Shown: positions 35,880-47,149 of the stretch, piece after piece
Layout of the letters: every line of letters begins with the position of its first letter
How positions within the stretch are numbered: position 1 is the first letter of the stretch
Assembly: GCA_037903475.1 (NCBI GenBank)
Contig: JBAJFG010000211.1
Coordinates: 124,001 to 188,000 of the forward strand
Direction of reading: 5' to 3'
From: Ancylostoma caninum
Taxonomy: Eukaryota > Nematoda > Chromadorea > Rhabditida > Ancylostomatidae
Length of the DNA stretch: 64,000 bases
Notes under the pieces: generated by a model
What the model was told of the DNA's origin: nothing
What the model saw: the letters and a program-made list of their open reading frames with translations, nothing else
Database searches by the model: none
Translations under genes and position numbers: made by a program

Positions 35880-38800
35880 CTTAATGATCTGCTCTATTTA
35901 TTTATTTATTTACTCATTGCATCGAAGTAGTGCGTCATAATCGATGCCAACGTTACAAGTAGTCAAAGAACCAGACCTCGAGAAAAATCTTATAGTAAGT
36001 GTTTTCCGTGGTAGTCATTCCGCATTTTCCCCACACATCCTTGCTTCCTCAACTATTTGCATGCAATATTCGCTAGGAAATGGAGTTAACAGGAGTTTAG
36101 CCAAAAAAGGATATCTGTATCTCTTTTCTTTGGGTCAAACTAAGTACCCAAATTTGCATGGACAAACACATTTTCTTCCGGGTTTTGCAGAAGGATTCAG
36201 TCAAAAGTATGCCCTACAGGGAATTTCTCTTGATCCGTTCAACATTTCCCAGCAAAAGCGTGAAATAGGAAATATATCCTCTATCTTATATTTGCTGGAA
36301 ATAGATGGGATTAGAAACCAGCAATACCAAATTTATGTTTTGATCTCTGCATGTGACTAATTTTCTAAGTGCATTTCCTTCCCACGTAGTTGTTGTAGCC
36401 CTAATGGGTTCTCCCATATCTGGTGGAATGTTCCCATATGTCACGCGTTTTTCCTCCTACATACTACAAAATAAAAGTTCTCCTTGCACCAGCACCCTGC
36501 TAGACAACGTTAGCATTTGAACTTATTTTTCGCGTAAAACTCGTATCGATATGTATTTTTAACCTTATTACCTCATTTTATTTGGCTTATTTTCCTGTGC
36601 ATTGCCTTCTCAGTTTCCTCTGCCCATTAAGATTTCCTCACAAGCAATGTTTAATCACTGGTCACATTAAATTAGAGATTGAGTTGTAGGATTCACAGAC
36701 CTCACAATTGTTCTTCTCTATAGGCCATGAATAACCTGTGATTAAACCTCAGATCTCCCCGCTGATGATATGAAATTAGCCTCAAAGCAAAAGTAAAACA
36801 TGAACTATGAAATTATACACATCCGCTAAATTTAGATAATTGCTTCTGAAATTTCGCCATAAACGAATTGTTCCCATGGATTCTGCAAATTGTCTTTTCC
36901 AATAGTACTATAAATAATGAGAATGTAGGACTACATGTATATGCAATATCGTGAAGAGGAAATGTTCCGGAAAATAGCAGCATTTGAGGTCAAAGGCAAA
37001 AAACACCGAAATGTCGACGTCGAATAAGAAAACGCTGTTCTTCGAGACGAGTGATGTCCTCAAGGTTACACGCGACACTTCATTGTGTGTTTTGTACAAC
37101 ACGTTCCGGTTTTTTTATAGCGCGGCGAAGGAGCAGATTGCCAGTGATTTTAGTGGCTAAAGGCTGAAGGTGTGTTGATAAACTCCACTGGCTTTCAAAA
37201 AAGTTCTTTTCCTCGGATAACTTCACAAAAAATAGCAAAGAGGGGTGAAAGAGCTCGCTCATTAAATCTCTGAGCCCCTCTCTACAAAGAAAGGCAAGAA
37301 AACAATATGGAATATTAGGGGAGAAAACTAGGCCGGTTACTGAATGAATTGCTCATGTTGAATGCGTGCGTCCGTAAGACGTGCGCAAGACGTACGCTGA
37401 AAAACAGAGGTGAGGCAAGCTCATCGAAGAGCTACGACTATGGTTGTCTTGATTTTCCATGGATTGCTAACCATCCAAGTCCGTCCACCGAAAAGAAAGC
37501 TTTGAAAAGCTCCTTAACCCATTGCGAGCCAGGTGATGCACATGGTGCATCACGACGTTTCGTCCGGATATGGCCATGTGATGGATATACTACATTACGT
37601 TATGAATATATGTTGGAAATTGCATTATCAAATACAGAAAACACCGGAACAGATTGGCCCCCACTGGATCTCAAACATTAATTGGCCATCCATGCAAGAA
37701 TGGGCTAGGTCCGAAATGTGTTGAACATAGCCTCATTCCTTGATGCTGTGGATGCTATGTGATTAAGCCCTTCTAAATAGTAATTGTTGCTTAAAGGTGC
37801 ATGATTTAATGTTTGCTAATGTTTGCTTGGTTCACAGTTATATGTAGACCGTGAGCTTCTCCTTACATGTACTGCATTTGATTGCATAAGTTCCTTCCCA
37901 TGTAATGAATATAGCCATGGTCAACCCAAAATTTGCTTTTGATCCTTTTTCCTGCATGCATGCTGCGACCAAAAACCATCAGGCAACTTTTTTTCAGGAA
38001 ATATGTTAGAAATGATGTCCGCTGATGCCTCATTTAAATTAATGTCACGATGTGCACGTGTTTCCGAGGACGTATTTTTTGCAATTTGTATAGTCTCGCA
38101 CACTAAGCGGAAATTGAGCAGAAAAGTTCATACATAGTTGGTCACATTGGCGATTAGCGGTTTTTATGGTTCCAAGGAAATAAGCACAGAGATGAAAGTT
38201 AGAGGTATTTATTAAAATCTCACTGACAAGGTGAATGGTAGGGTAGGGAGGTGTCCTCAAAAAATTCATTCGGATAATTCCCATCGTGGCCGCTCGCCGC
38301 AATTCGGCTACATCGGGATATAGCTGCCGAAAGAACATTCAGTAGTCATGAATCTATGCAAAAGTATCCGTGTCACAAAGTATCATGCTATTGCTGTTGT
38401 TCTTCCCATTCATCATCCCATAGTGTCGGCGTGGTCCATGACTGCCTTGGTTAAGCTGTCTCTGATTGTGGAACGTCTTTTTTCGGTTGTCTTTTCTCCA
38501 CCAGAACTTATTGTGCCCTTCTCGTTGTCAATCACTTCTTTATTGGCCCCGCTGAGCTCACAGTAGTTTGTTTCGAGATGCACCTAATAAATGTTAATGC
38601 CCTGAACATTAGGGTTCATTTAGCACGTCATAGTTCACTATTCGACTCGGTAATTATGTCTGTATACCCAAAATTGGCTGAAATTATTAATAGAACAATA
38701 ATCAACAAGAAAATCCGCGCTTCTACGATGAATTGGGCGAGAAATCTGCTGAGGCCAGGTGCACCAATGAACTTACCCATGGTAGTCGTGATGACTTTTT

Positions 38801-39770
38801 CAAGTTCACTCTTAACCTGCCATGTTTGCCTACAGGTGAAGTTGTCTACACCCATTTGATCATACCTACGGGTATCAGCTCACCCATCGGTACTCATGCG
38901 TATGATAAGTATTTACCCCGATGATTCATCCGGACCGTTGCCGCGATTAGCGCGCACCCGCCTCACTACCTTTTTTGAACATGTTATAACAATAAACAGG
39001 AGGATTGGTGCGACACATGAAAGAAATCTGAGGATGCGCAGACAATCAGAGTGCCAAGTTACCTGCGTATAGAGTATTCAGCACGTCTCTACCACCGTAA
39101 CGCTAAATCATTTTCGGAGCATCACCAGTTTAAGAAAGAGTGGGAGTGATCATGGAATATCTTCACAAGTGGAGAATCATTCCTCGTTTTCCTTCTACGT
39201 CTGTTGATAGAGTGATGGTGTCCTATTATTCGTAGCGTTCATTATTCCAAGAACAGAAAGGTCTGTTGGCCTTGACTTTTTTCTCAGTACTTGGCAAGGA
39301 CTACAAAGGCACAGAGAGATTGAATCAAAATCTTGTTTGGTAGTGGTTTTATCACGCCTTGCTTTTATGCGAGTATCATCTACGCTTTCACGTATCTCTC
39401 AGTTAAAACATATGAAGTTGACGAAAATATTGCCAGTGTCTTGCAGAAAATTCGATTGTTTGTTGGGAAGAATGGGCAATCTGCTCATAAAGTCAGGGGT
39501 GGTAGTAATTTGGTCGAAAGTGGAAATTAATAGATAACTTTAAGTGGCATCTAATTCCGACTTAACATTTCTGATTTGGAGGAAATTAGCAGGTAATCGT
39601 CACACATATAACACGAAATATCAAGTTCAAAACACTCGCTTTCATGGGGAACTGATCACTCGGCCGCTGGCCTACAATCTGGCATCACAACCTTTGAACC
39701 ACAGTGCGCACTTTTCTGTTACTAAACGATGTTCATCTTTAACCATAGGGTTATATAGAACAGTGCAAGA
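35880..39770. other. No gene recognised; 3.9 kb
   Basis: A TTTA tetranucleotide run lies at 35,897-35,915. The longest frame (35,944-36,360 +) has no motif and no supporting structure. Frames on both strands at 38,578-38,924 overlap; a minus-strand stretch at 38,765-38,830 could be a short exon (frame QVKSELEKVITTTM before a GGTAAG donor), but nothing connects to it. Confidence 0.35.
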
Positions 39771-39774
39771 ACCC

Positions 39775-39850
39775 ATAACATCACGGGAATCGAACCTTCG
39801 ACTACGCTCGCATAACCGCGCCTACTTACCACTGCACCACCAACTGCACA
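39775..39850 (-). repeat. tRNA-like (SINE-type) module
   Basis: The minus strand reads TGGTGGTGCAGTGGTAAGTA (A-box-like) and, about 35 bp on, GGTTCGATTCCCG (perfect B box). The acceptor stem is absent. I read it as the pol III head of a SINE. Confidence 0.6.
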
Positions 39851-40189
39851 GTGAAATACGCTCCCGTTTCAGGTCGATAAAACGAGTTCAGTTGAATTCC
39901 TAGGAACATATACTTCCGGGTATCGATTGCGGTTTTCCACAAAATGTGTGACCTTGCGCACCTCTCTATAATACTAAATTAATCCAAGTTAAGGTCTCTC
40001 GACTTTTTATTAGCAGTTGTATGAAAAGCCAACCGCTAAAGTATTGTTTGAGGATTCATGCATATTAGTGACTAAGGATTATTTACCGCTCAACTCTCAG
40101 TTTGAGATAGGCATAGCAATTGTCACCTAACTCCTCTGTACAAAAGGTCTGAAAAACTATTTGCAAAACGTTTGCCTTGGAGAGATCTT

Positions 40190-40255
40190 GATCCACAGAC
40201 CGAGTTGCTCTGACCGAGCCACTTAACCACTACACCACCCAATCCACGCCATGAT
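40190..40255 (-). repeat. tRNA-like (SINE-type) module, decayed
   Basis: The minus strand has GGTGGTGTAGTGGTTAAGTG (A-box-like), a CGGTC/GACCG-type arm, and the weak B-box-like GGATCAAGATC. Confidence 0.45.
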
Positions 40256-40416
40256 TGTTCTTTGCATGCACATAGGTCAAAGGATTTTTCTCCCATCATG
40301 GGTCAAAAAGTTGCTTTCTAGCTCAAGTCACTGCTTGGGAATTAGCCGGTGTGATTGAAGCCGCCTATAATGCAGGAAACACTTGAATATTTGTTTGCAA
40401 GGCTCTGACATTACAG

Positions 40417-40490
40417 CGGAATTGAACCATCGATCGATTGCACGATGAACCAGCATCCTGCCCACTACACTACCGCCCACCTTTTCTGTG
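40417..40490 (-). repeat. tRNA-like (SINE-type) module
   Basis: The minus strand has GGCGGTAGTGTAGTGGGCAG (A-box-like) and ATGGTTCAATTCCGC (B box GGTTCAATTCC) about 35 bp later. No closing stem. It is the third such unit in 720 bp, all on the minus strand. Confidence 0.6.
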
Positions 40491-40589
40491 CATGCTGAGA
40501 GACATGTGATCAATGATTTCTTGGCAAGAATGTACTGTTGGTAATGATCTTCCTTACATCTCCTGCAGCTCCTCGTGAATGAATGGCAT

Positions 40590-40745
40590 AATGTGGACAT
40601 GCGCGCTCGGGGCGCGGTTGTATCGGCGAAATCGCCAGCGAAATCTGCATCAAAATGTACCCTCGGGTACATTTTGCTGCAGATTTCGCAAGGTGTCTGC
40701 GCCTCACAGAGTTGCACGCTCTTTCACGCGCACTGTCCAATTATT
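40590..40745. mobile_element. Palindromic MITE with a 25-bp hairpin core
   Basis: Bases 40,638-40,662 pair with 40,665-40,689 (25 bp, one mismatch, two-base loop; core ATGTACCC/GGGTACAT). Outside it the arms stay similar but looser: GTGGACATGCGCGC at 40,593 against GCGCGCACTGTCCAA-type sequence near 40,735. The open frames across it are by-products. Confidence 0.7.
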
Positions 40746-41002
40746 GACTAGGTCAGATTTAGCCGCAGCTCAGCACCAACTAAGCGCAAGCTGGAAATTT
40801 CGGAAAAAGATCAGAATTTTCTCCCACTTAGATGCCAATTTTCAGTCCAAACTTTCTTAGAGCGTGTACTGGGCCTTGAAGAACATATTTCCAAAAATTG
40901 AAATCTAGTGTTAAGTGGCACTTAAGTGGGACTTACACATCACGCTTAGATGCGAATTTCGGCCTAATTACTACCACCCCAGATTTTTCTCAATCCACGC
41001 TT

Positions 41003-44000
41003 ATGGATATCGGAGTCTTCGACACTCTGGTTTGTTTAGTTTTCTATCAGTGAAGTGTTCATTAGATTAGAAATCTACACATGGCTTTATTTGTCAGTGT
41101 ACTGAATAATTCAGCTTGACATATTCATATTTGTTTTCCTGCTAATCACATGCGGTTGTTTGCTGAAGACAAGGCGTTCTGCACCGACGCTTACCGCAAT
41201 GTCTTTATCATTTTCTGTCATTGTATTCATCATTGTATTTTGCGACATCGGGTTTAATATCATTTTGTTAATATTTGCTACAGCTCCTGCACAGTAAGTG
41301 CCACTTCAAAGCATGATTATTAAATAGGTTATTATATAAGCTCCCGCTGTTTTTGTATAGGGACACTTCAAGTCCTATAATAATTGGTTCCAATTTTCCA
41401 ATAATACATACTAAGCTGAAGCACGTGACCTTGCCGTTTCTTTGTTACTCTTAGAATTTTATTGATTTCATGAAGAATTTTTCCAAGAGGCTAAACCTTG
41501 AGCGCCACTTTCACTAACATTGGTTGCACGATGATGCTGCGCGAGATGAATCAAGAATGGACAGGATCTTTTAGATGTCATCCTCATTTTTTGTACCATC
41601 ATAGCCCTTTCAACTTCATGCGCGTTTTCGGGCGACCCCCAAAACCACCCTTCAAACAGGGGACCCAAATTCTTGACTGTGCTAAATTTTTCTTTGTTCG
41701 TGAATCTAACCGGAGGCAACCTCATACAGTAGTGTAGTGTATAGCAACATCAACCGTCTGCGCTGACAAATCGGTAGAATTTTGTGGCAACTGTGGAGCG
41801 TTTCGTGTGAATTTCACATTTTTCCTCACCGCTGCGCGTGCTCATTTTTATGGTGGGACTCGGTGGAAAATGTGGAAAAACAGATGGTTCTCTCGAGAAT
41901 GTTTAAATCACGCTTCATATAGTCCAGACCTGGAAGCAACCTTGTTGCAGTGGCAAGGTCACATGAGCGCTCGGAGTAGGAGACCGAATGCCAAAAGTGA
42001 GTGACATTTATTGCTGGCTGACTTTATTCTTCGCCTCGTAACACCCCGAGTTCCATCACTAAAGAGAGAGATTCTTGTCATAAGAATTAGTATGGGACTA
42101 TTCGGTGTGAAACACCTATTCATAGCTCTTGCATTTAGATTTTTAGAAATATTTTTTTGCCTTAAATTTCAAGCAGCGAGAGCTTATGTAACAATCTAGT
42201 AGAAGCTATTCTCACTTATCATATTTCGGTCTTTTTTTTACATGCATGTGTGAATCCAGATGTGTTGGAAACTTTCACTAAAATCCTTTCACAGGTCTGA
42301 CAGCCCGATTTGTGAAGTAATTCCAGATCCTTCGAACGAATGACCATAACCGGGCAGGATGGACTGTTCACACTTTCTGTCATGTTTACGGCACTAAAAA
42401 TATATCAAAGATTCGCTTTAATTATTCTCAACGCTTTCGTTTCCATTAATCGTGCATGTGCAGTTTTCATGCCGCTACACTATGCAAAATTATTCAAGAT
42501 CAGCAACACAATCGCAATGCTTTTGCTCGTTTTTCAGCTTTGCTCACCCATTTTCATCGTGTATGCTTTTCAATTATGTAAGTGAAATTTTCATTTTACA
42601 TACACAAAATATTTGTCTTTAGGGGCTCGAGTTTCCTAGTATTGTTGTTTATTGGCCAACGTTTCGGCGGCTTTGCCTTTGCCAGAACCTGAAAGGGTCA
42701 AACAATCTATGAAGGTAGTCAAAGCGAAGCCATACTCTGAAATCACCATACTGCTCTGAAAATCGAAACTTCACCCTTGCAAGTCTATTGAACGGTGGTC
42801 CGAACGCGTTGGAGTTATCAGTAAAATAAAGCTTTCTACCACAGGTCATATCTCTTCTTAGCAGTGGCGGACGCAAACGGGGGGGGTGGGGTGGGGGCGC
42901 TCCCCCCGAGAATGGGTCGTCAAATTTTTGAAATCACTTCACAATACGAATAAAAATCTTGTATTGGTTCATTTTTAATTGTTTATTTTTATTATTATTT
43001 TTAATATAACTTTTACTATTTATTTATTATCATAATTAATATTTTTATTAATTTTATTCCCAGTCTGGGTCCCCAAAATGGCGGAGACCCCATTTTTTTC
43101 TCATGCTCCCCCTCCCGCCCACCTTCTTAGTCCGCCACTGCTTCTTGGATATCACATACAAATTTGAGATATGAGAAATTCATTGTTTATAGTGGGGCAC
43201 TCCTCTTTGCGGTTCGTTTTTATATTTTTGACATGAATCTAGAAGCTTCCAGAGTTTTGCATGCGGATATCTTAGTTTCGAATTTAAGGGTTGTGATTAA
43301 TTCAAAGCTTCAAAGTTGACATCGTTGCATTCCATGACAACGCTTTCAGGCTTTGACCGAAGCGAAGCTGCTGGAACTTTGCTCAACAAAGAATATTACT
43401 GACAACCTCATGTTGGGAAAATATGTAGAACTAGTAGAAAACTTTTTACTTTTTGGTTTATTAGATTGAAATTTTCAAGACGATTGCCTCTACTTCTTCG
43501 ATCCGTGTGTGTTTTCGTTTTACTACAAAAATAACACCTGTCGTCGAGTTCTCATCACAGTAGAGTACGTCATCTTTGGCGTGGTACATTCTTTATCCAT
43601 AATGGTCGATATTTTAGTCACCTTTTATCTCTACAAACAGATCAAGGTATGCTAAGGAAAATCATCTTGCAGAAACAAGTTGTGTACGAATGTGCATAGA
43701 CTGAGACCTCATCTGTATTTTTTTCAGCGTCAACGAACATCTAGGGATATTATGGACTTCAGCTTTATGGTGCAGGTACGGGGTTCCTGCTCTCTACTGA
43801 CAAAACTTTTCAGCGCTTAATCCACGTTTCCTTGGGAACAACCGAGTTGTCGCTTACCGTGGTCTATCAGGCAATAAGTTTGAGATGAACTACGGGACGC
43901 AATTCATTGTATATTTTTCTTCCCCTCGGCTTGAAATAGGTTGAGACACACTCAACAGCAACCTCGCAGAAATAGAACGGCACTGTGCGGTTTGTTTGCT

Positions 44001-45792
44001 GAGGCAAAACTATGGAGTTAGAAAGTTGGTTTATAAATGCGCTTCCTCGTCTTTTCTAGTATTTTCACCTCTTAGCATATCTTTCATTGTAAACTTTTTT
44101 ATTCCCGCATTTTTTTTTTGAAACTACGCTCAATGCTGTGCATTTCTGTGTAGGGCTGAGGCTGTCCCATTGCTCAGTTACCTGACAGTAGACTCGAAGT
44201 GCTCGTGAAAGTGTATGCATAGGCGTGGTTTCCAGAATTTCCAGGGACAAAGGTAAGTCGAGAAAAGAAAAATGCGGCACCTGCAGTAGCGACCAAAAGA
44301 TTGCAACTTTTGGTTTTTTTTTCGGTATTAGGATTGTTCGGGAACTTTCTCGTGCAGTTTCAATAAATCCGTGGCGGAATGGATCCCCATGTTGACGTCG
44401 ATATACTGTAAACACATCTTTATCACTTATGGGATCGTTATCCTACAAAAAATTACAAATCTTGTTTTTCATGATGTCGTTGTTTGGCAACATCATCTCT
44501 CCCATTCAAGCAGACCTGCTATAGAGTGCCAGGGTCTCAGAAACATCCATAGGGGATCAGTGCTGAACTGATTTCAACTGGCTTCGCAGATGTGAAACAG
44601 TTGTCAGCACATGCCCATTTTCTAACATATATGGGTAGATTCTATTGGAAAGAATCAATTTGTGGTCAGATCGCAATGATTGACGTCATTTTATCCGTTA
44701 GTACACCCTTACATAGGGGTTTGCTAATCAGCCTGCTCCATAAAAATATAACCCTGAAAAGAGTGCGCTCACCCGGTTGGGCACGCGGTCCCACGCGTCG
44801 CACCATGCGTGTCACCCGGTTGAGCACATTGTCGCGAATTTGTTAATGCTGTTCCAGGTATCAGTCTCTTGGAATGTTTTTAGCCCGTTTCTTTAAGCTA
44901 ATTTTGCCTCAAACTGTGAAAATCGAGTGAAGATGGGAGAACTGTGTAAGAAAAATGAGTGCAGTAACACATGTAGCGAGACAGAGCATAGCATCGAAGA
45001 TAGCTAACTAACGTTGATGAATTGGCTAATGATTAGGAACGATTTTTCAGACTTTGATACTGTCCTTCTCGGGTGGATTTGTTACGTTGTACCTGCATAC
45101 AATAGGGACCTATCGCTATCGCATAGCATTGCTTCAGCATCAACCAAAACTCAATGACTTGCTGCTAGCATCAGTTTATATGTGGGTGATCTCAAATGTT
45201 TCTTAAAGACATCCATCTTTCTCACTGAATCATGTAAAGAAATCGCTACCAGATTTTCAGAACATGTATTGCTTTCTATAACAAACGAGTTCGCAAAGAA
45301 GTTATGTCCGTGTTATGTTTTTGCCACAAAATGAATGGAATAAACTGGCCTGCGGACACGACTGCGTTTTCAAGTAAGTAGGTGTGCACCTCATAATGGG
45401 TTGGAGACCCCTGAAACGGAATGAGATTGGCAACGAAAAGCGGAGCATTTATTCTGAAGAGTGCTCTTGCAAGAAACAGCAACTTTTCTAACATTTTTTT
45501 CTTCGTAATCCCCACCAGCGACAAAGGCGAGTTAACGAATTGTGGAAGCATCGTTTTACAGAACGACTGTTTACGATTACCTCTAACCAATTTTTCTTCG
45601 CGAGCCATATTCGTCAGGGAACAGCGTCATCTTTGTTTTCCTATTTTTCTTCCGTTTTCATGAAGATTGTTCCCGTGACATCGCAACGATCGAGATTATT
45701 CTGCTTCAAATAACGATACGTTTATTACACAACTGCATCACCACTGCCGTATTACAGTTCGATCTACTGGCACTATTTTCCGAACACGTTGA
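41003..45792 (+). CDS. Serpentine chemoreceptor, srx-like, gene 1 (8 exons, 316 residues)
   Basis: This encodes a seven-transmembrane G-protein-coupled receptor of the nematode chemoreceptor type, expected in the membrane of sensory neurons. Exons: 41,003-41,029; 41,115-41,293; 42,327-42,577; 43,480-43,646; 43,728-43,775; 45,051-45,181; 45,261-45,373; 45,758-45,792. Joined they give 951 nt with no internal stop. TM1 and TM2 are in exon 2; TM3 (ending VSINRACAVFMPLHYAKLF, with NR in the DRY position) and TM4 in exon 3; an extracellular CLYFFDP...NNTC loop and TM5 in exon 4; TM6, TM7 and a basic YNKRVRKEV tail in exons 6-7. The last exon adds only 11 residues plus the stop. The NRxCAV and C-x-(Y/F)-x-DP motifs resemble the srx family; srg-superfamily relatives are possible. 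Start: first ATG in phase; the paralogue uses one 15 codons further upstream. Intron 3 holds transposon remnants. Confidence 0.85.
42601..42860 (-). mobile_element. Penelope-like 3' remnant in intron 3 of receptor gene 1
   Basis: The minus strand carries an open frame (stop at 42,649) ending FRFWQRQSRRNVGQ, followed by GCCGAAACGTTGGCCAATAA. A coding tail rich in R followed by this GAAACGTTGGCCAATAAA-type end resembles the element at 62,090-62,640. Decayed and 5'-truncated. The link is by motif, not by alignment. Confidence 0.4.
42862..43140. mobile_element. hAT-type MITE with 8-bp target duplication
   Basis: It starts CAGTGGCGGAC and ends GTCCGCCACTG after one base (CTTAGTCCGCCACTG), the classic hAT terminal repeat. 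The flanks are CTTCTTAG (42,854-42,861) and CTTCTTGG (43,141-43,148), an 8-bp target duplication with one mismatch, as hAT transposases make. Purine/pyrimidine-rich subterminal tracts (G-rich left, C-rich right) and a very A+T-rich core with no frame. It is 279 bp and lies inside intron 3 of receptor gene 1. Confidence 0.9.
44769..44827. repeat. TCACCCGGTTG direct repeat, 43 bp apart
   Basis: TCACCCGGTTGGGCAC (44,769) and TCACCCGGTTGAGCAC (44,812) differ by one base and flank a CG-rich spacer holding ACGCGTCGCACCATGCGTG. It lies in intron 5 of receptor gene 1. Confidence 0.6.
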
Positions 45793-46071
45793 GAGACTCG
45801 AAAATGGAACTATGTCACTTCATCCACGAAGCGGCTTTTATCGTGTGGATTATGCTGGAAACGCACTCGTCCGCAGCCTTTAGGATGTTCCTGTTATTTT
45901 TGCTATAAAATTACAACATCGGATGCTTCCATTCACGTATTTTAACTGGATTGAAGGCATGTTCAACAATCACTGTGCCTGTTTGTTCAGCATCTGAACA
46001 AATGAATAAGAGTAATGGTGTATGTAGTAAAAAATAAGACAATAATATCAATAGAAATGATGAAGCTATTT

Positions 46072-46077
46072 AATAAA
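46072..46077 (+). terminator. Poly(A) signal AATAAA of receptor gene 1
   Basis: First AATAAA on the plus strand after the stop codon, 280 nt downstream. The paralogue has one at about the same distance (58,991). Confidence 0.5.
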
Positions 46078-46783
46078 AACCTTTAAATCTTGCTCCTGCT
46101 CTTGCGCCAACCTATAAACTTTCGTCAGATCACTAAAATCAGTATAGAACTCTGAGATTTTTTAGGAGAAACCAGCGTGAGTACTTTCATACACATAATC
46201 TGGACACACAAAGCACAGGATATTGAGAGGATCTCACATCTATACAAACATTAGAATGGCGCATGCGTTCTTGAAAACTCTTTCGTAGCATAGGCGGTGA
46301 AAATTTATGCATGATGTTGAAATTTTGTGTTGGAGCTGGAACATTTGTGCAAAAATTTTTTCGTGGTTACGTGCTAGTACAACGAGCTTGCTGGATGTAC
46401 TTCGGGAGCATCTACCATACAATTAACAGCTACTGCAACATTATGGTTGGTTTCAGCGTTTCTGCTCAGCAAACCAAGTTGGGCATACATAGGTGTGCAT
46501 GAGTTCTGCTTGAAATGTGGTAATTAGTAGGTTTATGCTGGTTTCTGCATAGAATTTACATCACATAACGCGACACATGGGTTCTACACGAGTATGAATT
46601 GGTTTTGCATGGATAAAGCCACTGACGACAATGACCTAACGAAAAACTGTGTTTTGCGTAGAATTGATCTGGGATCTGCACCGGTATAATTGATTTCCAT
46701 CGAAATGTGAATAAATGTTTCAAAAACTTGTTTGGTTCTTCAATAGACAGAAATATACTCTATGCTACAATACATAAGAAACA

Positions 46784-46797
46784 TTTATTTATTTATT
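46784..46797 (-). terminator. Poly(A) signal(s) for the minus-strand ORF
   Basis: AATAAATAAATAAA on the minus strand, starting about 25 nt after the stop at 46,822. Confidence 0.4.
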
Positions 46798-46821
46798 ACA
46801 CTCTATATCGCAAAGGAACGA

Positions 46822-47142
46822 TTAACATAGATCTGTGCATGCGTAGAGTTCAGCAGTAGGCCTAATATCTCTAATCGTCCCATCAATCGTGTCCAGCTTG
46901 ATGTTGAACACTTCTCTCTGCTCTTGAAGTGGTGGTGAAGGCGAGCTGTCGAAAAGAAAGGAACATTCACCATATTCATTTACAGAACACGTCAAAGCAT
47001 TCAACAAAAGTTGGCCTCGTCTTTCAACTGCACATTTGAGTGTCTCTCTATCATCCTCGTACCCACATGAAGCAAAATTTACTTTTAAAATATTCTCGAA
47101 AGAAAAACTACTAATAATGGTCCTTTTCCGAAGAAAATTCAC
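46822..47142 (-). CDS. Candidate terminal exon of a cysteine-containing protein
   Basis: An open frame of about 106 codons, without its own ATG (it begins after an in-frame TAA), so it would be a last exon spliced to something upstream. The readable part, from about 47,095, is NILKVNFASCGYEDDRETLK, then two further Cys around a GECSFLF motif, and a C-terminal ELYACTDLC. Five or six Cys in about 90 residues suggest a disulphide-bonded secreted domain. The close AATAAA series supports a transcript end. The acceptor site is unclear and no signal-peptide exon was found upstream. Family unknown. Confidence 0.33.
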   Translation of the reverse strand: MNFLRKRTIISSFSFENILKVNFASCGYEDDRETLKCAVERRGQLLLNALTCSVNEYGECSFLFDSSPSPPLQEQREVFNIKLDTIDGTIRDIRPTAELYACTDLC

Positions 47143-47149
47143 TTGTTAG

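Noticed and set aside
35944..36360. 138-codon plus frame
   Set aside because: No motif, no splice context and ordinary noncoding composition; length alone is not enough.
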